From positions 2,894,501-2,958,500 of the forward strand of contig NZ_CP010535.1 of NCBI RefSeq assembly GCF_001430825.1: 64,000 nucleotides of DNA. The letters run 5' to 3'. Source of the DNA: Sediminicola sp. YIK13 (GTDB lineage: Bacteria > Bacteroidota > Bacteroidia > Flavobacteriales > Flavobacteriaceae). Within the stretch, counting starts at the first letter, position 1; every line of letters begins with the position of its first letter. The position numbers were made by a program, and so were the translations under genes. A model generated the notes under the pieces. It saw only the letters and a list, made by a program, of their open reading frames with translations. It was not told the DNA's origin and ran no database searches. Shown piece by piece: positions 60,677 to 64,000 of this stretch.

Positions 60677-61639
60677 ATGGAGAAGAAGGAGAAAATAGAA
60701 TCCCAGATATTAAAACTTGAAGAAAAGTACAAGGATTCCGGCCAGGATTTGAGCTCTTACTTAGATGGCTTGCTCTACCAGCGCTACCTTACCTACTGGG
60801 ATTACATCCATCTGGATACGCTTCTAAGTCTACAAGTCCCCCGAACCCATTTTCCTGATGAAGAAATTTTCATCATGTACCACCAGATTACAGAATTGTA
60901 TTTCAAACTCATTCTCCACGAACAAAAGCAGATAGTGGATGATAAATCACAAGAATTAAATTTCTTTCTGGAGAAGGTCAATAGGATCAACAGTTATTAC
61001 AAGGCCCTAATTTCTTCCTTCGGGATCATGATTAAAGGAATGGAACGGGAGCAGTTTCTTCAGTATCGCATGGCCTTATTGCCGGCAAGCGGTTTTCAAT
61101 CTGCCCAGTATAGGATGATTGAGCTTTATGCCACTCCCCTGGAGAATTTGGTACATCATTCGGAAAGGGATGATTTCTCTGCGGAAGATGGAATTGATGA
61201 GCTTTATGAGCATATATATTGGAAAAAAGGAGCCACTGATGTGGTGACCGGTGAAAAAACATTGACCCTAAAGCAATTTGAATATAGATATACCCCTAGG
61301 TTTATTAGAATAACCAACAGTGTCAAGGGACATACTATTTATGAAAAATATCAAAATTTAAACGAGGAAACCAAGAGCAATAAGACGTTGATAGATGCAT
61401 TAAAGGCATTGGATATCAATGCCAATGTAAATTGGCCATTGATGCATTTGGGCTCCGCGTACAGGTATTTGGATCGTGAAAATGGAACGGTAGCAGCTAC
61501 TGGTGGGACTAATTGGAAGGAATACCTGCCGCCTAGCTTTCAGAAAGTAATATTTTTTCCTGAAATTTATTCTAAGGAAGAGTTAAATAATTGGGGGAAA
61601 CAGTGGGTGGAACATACCTTTAACCCGCATAAAAAGTAA
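60677..61639 (+). CDS. kynA: Tryptophan 2,3-dioxygenase
   Basis: A 320-residue heme enzyme that opens the indole ring of tryptophan to N-formylkynurenine, first step of the kynurenine route. Family residues: HFPDEEIFIMYHQITELYFKLILHEQ with the His and the substrate-site residues near 60, HHSERDDF region and the ending NAVNWPLMHLGSAYRYL (the residues are NVNWPLMHLGSAYRYL), giving the Arg/heme contact. It lies between DUF3108 and M23 genes with 6- and 12-bp gaps. 3-hydroxyanthranilate dioxygenase is at 27592 in this window. Confidence 0.95.
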   Translation: MEKKEKIESQILKLEEKYKDSGQDLSSYLDGLLYQRYLTYWDYIHLDTLLSLQVPRTHFPDEEIFIMYHQITELYFKLILHEQKQIVDDKSQELNFFLEKVNRINSYYKALISSFGIMIKGMEREQFLQYRMALLPASGFQSAQYRMIELYATPLENLVHHSERDDFSAEDGIDELYEHIYWKKGATDVVTGEKTLTLKQFEYRYTPRFIRITNSVKGHTIYEKYQNLNEETKSNKTLIDALKALDINANVNWPLMHLGSAYRYLDRENGTVAATGGTNWKEYLPPSFQKVIFFPEIYSKEELNNWGKQWVEHTFNPHKK

Positions 61640-61651
61640 AAGTAGTAGCAT

Positions 61652-62920
61652 ATGAAATTATATTTGGGCTTAATTCTTTCGTTTTTAATGTTGGCCTCTT
61701 GCAGGGATTCGGGGACTTCGGATAAGGACATGGCTGAGGTTCCGACCATATCAAAACCGATTGTGATAAAACAATTTGGTTTTAATCTGGATGAATTTAC
61801 TGTGCTTCAGGATACTGTCAGAAATGGCGATAGTTTTGGGGAGTTGATGCTGAGGAACAAGGTAGAATACCCCAAGATCTACAAAATTTCCGAAGAATTT
61901 AGGGACACCTTCGATGTCCGTAAGATTGTGGTCGGGAAACCCTATCTTATTTTAAAATCAAAGGATACCTTGGAAAAAGCCCAAGTGTTTATCTATCAGA
62001 ATGATCTTATTAATTATACGGTTATTGACTTAAGGGATTCCGTCACCGCTTATAACAAACGCAATAAAATTAAGTATGTGCAAAGGGAGGCCTCCGGTGT
62101 AATTACGTCCTCTTTGTCCGAAGCTATTTTGGAACAGGGCATAGATTATAATATTACCAATAACTTGTCGCAGATTTACGCATGGACCATTGACTTTTTT
62201 AGACTTCAAAAGGGGGACAAATTCAAGGTCATTTACAAGGAAAAGTATATTAATGATACCATCTATGCAGGTGCAGAGGCAATTGAGGCTGCTTATTTTG
62301 AACACAATGGAAAAACCATCTACTCTTTCGGATACGAAACAGATACGGTCAATAATGTAAAGGATTATTTTGACGAGCAGGCAAAAAACTTGAGAAGGGC
62401 CTTTTTAAAGGCTCCGGTCGAATTCAGTAGAATTTCCTCCAGATATAACTTGAACAGAAGAATTGCCTACTACGGATATAAAGTGAGGCCCCACAAAGGC
62501 ACGGACTATGCCGCTCCGATAGGTACGCCCATTTTAGCTACCGCGAACGGAACAGTGGAAGAATCTACACGAAGAGGGGGTAATGGAAAATATGTAAAGA
62601 TCAAACATAATGGCACTTATAGCACCCAATACCTTCACATGAAGAATCAAAATGTGCGTAAAGGCCAATATGTGAAACAAGGAGATGTTATTGGCTGGAT
62701 CGGCATGACGGGCAATACAGGGGGTCCCCATGTTTGTTATCGCTTTTGGAAAAATGGTCGCCAAGTAGACCCCTTAAGAGAAGAGCTGCCAACAGCGGAG
62801 CCATTATCCGAAGCTCTGAAACCCGATTACTATGCTTTTATCTCCCCCTTAAAAGAGCAATTGGACTGTATAGAATTTATGGAATCGCCTGAAGAAAATT
62901 TATTAACCGAGAACCAATAA
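61652..62920 (+). CDS. M23 family peptidase, lipoprotein, with altered zinc site
   Basis: A 422-residue lipoprotein: signal peptide with acceptor Cys at about 17 (LMLASCRD). After an N-terminal domain of about 250 residues, a LytM (M23) domain lies at about 275-375. The first zinc pair is H281 and D285 in PHKGTD. The HxH motif reads HVC: H360 remains and C362 replaces the second His, the third zinc ligand in LytM. It may still hold zinc through Cys, be inactive, or act as a regulator of cell-wall hydrolysis. pgi starts 2 bp after its stop. Confidence 0.9.
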   Translation: MKLYLGLILSFLMLASCRDSGTSDKDMAEVPTISKPIVIKQFGFNLDEFTVLQDTVRNGDSFGELMLRNKVEYPKIYKISEEFRDTFDVRKIVVGKPYLILKSKDTLEKAQVFIYQNDLINYTVIDLRDSVTAYNKRNKIKYVQREASGVITSSLSEAILEQGIDYNITNNLSQIYAWTIDFFRLQKGDKFKVIYKEKYINDTIYAGAEAIEAAYFEHNGKTIYSFGYETDTVNNVKDYFDEQAKNLRRAFLKAPVEFSRISSRYNLNRRIAYYGYKVRPHKGTDYAAPIGTPILATANGTVEESTRRGGNGKYVKIKHNGTYSTQYLHMKNQNVRKGQYVKQGDVIGWIGMTGNTGGPHVCYRFWKNGRQVDPLREELPTAEPLSEALKPDYYAFISPLKEQLDCIEFMESPEENLLTENQ

Positions 62921-62922
62921 AA

Positions 62923-64000
62923 ATGGCATTAAAAAAAATAAATCCCACAAGTGCGACAGCATGGAATGCGTTGGGAGATCATCATAAGGAAATTGAAAAC
63001 ACACAATTAAAAGATCTATTTGCTTCCGACAAGGACAGGGCAAAAAAATTCACCTTGCAGAGCCAAGGTTTTTTTGTGGATTATTCTAAAAATAATATTA
63101 CTTCAGAAACTAAGGGTCTCTTGATAGAACTAGCGAAAGAAGTAGGTCTGAAAGATGCCATCAACAAATATTTTGATGGCGATATCATCAATGAAACGGA
63201 AGGCAGGGCTGTACTCCATACGGCACTAAGGGCTAAAAAGGGGGATGACATCAAGGTAGACGGTGAAAATGTGATGCCAGAGGTCTACGCTGTTAAAGCA
63301 AAGATCAAAACATTTACAGAAGCCATTATTTCTGGCCATAAAAAGGGATATACAGGTAAAGCCTTTACCGATGTGGTGAACATTGGTATCGGAGGCTCAG
63401 ATTTGGGACCGGCCATGGTTACCGAAGCATTAAAATTCTACGGGAACCATTTAAAGATGCATTTTGTCAGCAATGTAGATGGGGACCACGTATATGAAAC
63501 CTTAAAAGGACTGGATCCTGAAACTACTTTATTTGTGGTGGTATCCAAAACCTTTACCACCCAAGAGACATTGAGCAATGCCACAACCATTAAAAAATGG
63601 TTCTTAAAACACGCGTCCCAAAAGGATATTGCCAAACATTTTGCCGCAGTATCCACCAATACAGCTAAAATAGAGGAATTCGGTATTCTTGATGAAAATG
63701 TGTTCCCAATGTGGGATTGGGTAGGTGGTAGATTTTCACTTTGGAGTGCAGTTGGGTTGTCCATCGCATTGGCTGTGGGATATGAAAATTTTGATGCGCT
63801 GTTGACGGGAGCCAACGATATGGATGAGCATTTTAGAACAGCGGATTTTGAAGAGAATATTCCGGTAGTTTTGGCCTTATTGAGCGTGTGGTATAATAAT
63901 TTTTATGGTGCCGAGACCGAAGCCATAATTCCCTACTCTCAGTATTTGAGTCGTTTTTCTGCCTACCTACAGCAGGGGATCATGGAGAGCAATGGCAAAA
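62923..64000 (+). CDS. pgi: Glucose-6-phosphate isomerase, 3' end cut by window edge
   Basis: An open frame from the ATG at 62923 to the window edge, 359 of about 540 residues. It begins [23 protein letters not shown], contains [14 protein letters not shown] (about 153) and the second PGI-type segment [19 protein letters not shown] (about 263). Converts glucose 6-phosphate to fructose 6-phosphate in the cytosol. The C terminus, with the catalytic His and Lys, is beyond the edge. It is the fourth gene of the DUF3108-TDO-M23-pgi unit. Confidence 0.95.
   Translation, partial: MALKKINPTSATAWNALGDHHKEIENTQLKDLFASDKDRAKKFTLQSQGFFVDYSKNNITSETKGLLIELAKEVGLKDAINKYFDGDIINETEGRAVLHTALRAKKGDDIKVDGENVMPEVYAVKAKIKTFTEAIISGHKKGYTGKAFTDVVNIGIGGSDLGPAMVTEALKFYGNHLKMHFVSNVDGDHVYETLKGLDPETTLFVVVSKTFTTQETLSNATTIKKWFLKHASQKDIAKHFAAVSTNTAKIEEFGILDENVFPMWDWVGGRFSLWSAVGLSIALAVGYENFDALLTGANDMDEHFRTADFEENIPVVLALLSVWYNNFYGAETEAIIPYSQYLSRFSAYLQQGIMESNGK

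Noticed and set aside
1-64000. CRISPR array, prophage, insertion sequence, tRNA or rRNA
   Set aside because: No regularly spaced repeats, transposase, integrase, phage structural genes or cloverleaf-like sequences were recognised.

Overview
The window is chromosomal DNA of a marine-type Flavobacteriia member (phylum Bacteroidota). The evidence is the protein families present (gliding-bacteria style lipoproteins, a TonB-dependent receptor, a complete Bat aerotolerance operon, a long IleRS2, a Cys-poor DksA/TraR protein), a GC content that looks like about 40 percent, weak Shine-Dalgarno signals, and repeated copies of the Bacteroidetes -7 promoter element TAnnTTTG just upstream of gene starts. 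No phage, insertion sequence, CRISPR array, tRNA or rRNA gene was recognised. The sequence is almost wall-to-wall core and metabolic genes, so the unusual items are mostly in small intergenic stretches and in altered active-site motifs.

Layout, left to right. 1-15.3 kb is nearly all minus strand: a truncated conserved small protein and pheS; a SulP anion transporter; a three-gene unit (unknown small protein, second SulP transporter, beta-carbonic anhydrase) that looks like an inorganic-carbon module; then the whole moxR-DUF58-membrane protein-batA-batB-batC-batD-batE operon. 15.4-18.3 kb (plus) has an aldo/keto reductase, an SDR and an AlbA_2-domain protein. 18.3-21.2 kb (minus) is a two-gene sucrose unit, fructokinase plus GH13_4 amylosucrase-type enzyme. 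21.3-23.2 kb (plus) has a metallophosphoesterase and an acyl-ACP desaturase. 23.2-28.7 kb (minus) carries an HhH membrane protein, an ALDH7-type dehydrogenase, a CHASE histidine kinase, 3-hydroxyanthranilate dioxygenase and a CAP lipoprotein.

28.9-41.6 kb is a mosaic of short operons: SRAP, CvpA, GpsA, a third SulP, TrmL, cytochrome c, YheT-like hydrolase, nitronate monooxygenase, thioesterase, EamA, ArsC/Spx-like, DinB, a DUF3298-type lipoprotein and a trans-sulfuration PLP enzyme. 41.7-64 kb is mainly plus strand: gdhA, recO, a TonB receptor, a decayed lipoprotein gene, a DUF4382 lipoprotein, the ileS-dksA-like-DUF-lspA cluster, FTHF cyclo-ligase (minus), uvrC, a patatin-Omp85 protein, HPPD, a probable small RNA, and a DUF3108-TDO-M23-pgi operon that runs off the window.

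Functional links: tryptophan 2,3-dioxygenase (60.7 kb) and 3-hydroxyanthranilate dioxygenase (27.6 kb) are two steps of the tryptophan-to-quinolinate/NAD route, and HPPD adds tyrosine breakdown. Fructokinase would consume the fructose released by the amylosucrase-type enzyme. Carbonic anhydrase would equilibrate bicarbonate brought in by its SulP partner. The items I would look at first are the three-hairpin RNA candidate at 59694-59797, the orphan plus-strand terminator at 24054-24099 between two minus-strand genes, the GIHH variant of the HIGH motif in IleRS, a palindrome on the ileS promoter, the HVC variant in the M23 peptidase, a two-turn direct repeat at 53754-53790 next to a 28-codon hydrophobic ORF, and a recent pseudogene at 46413-46626.
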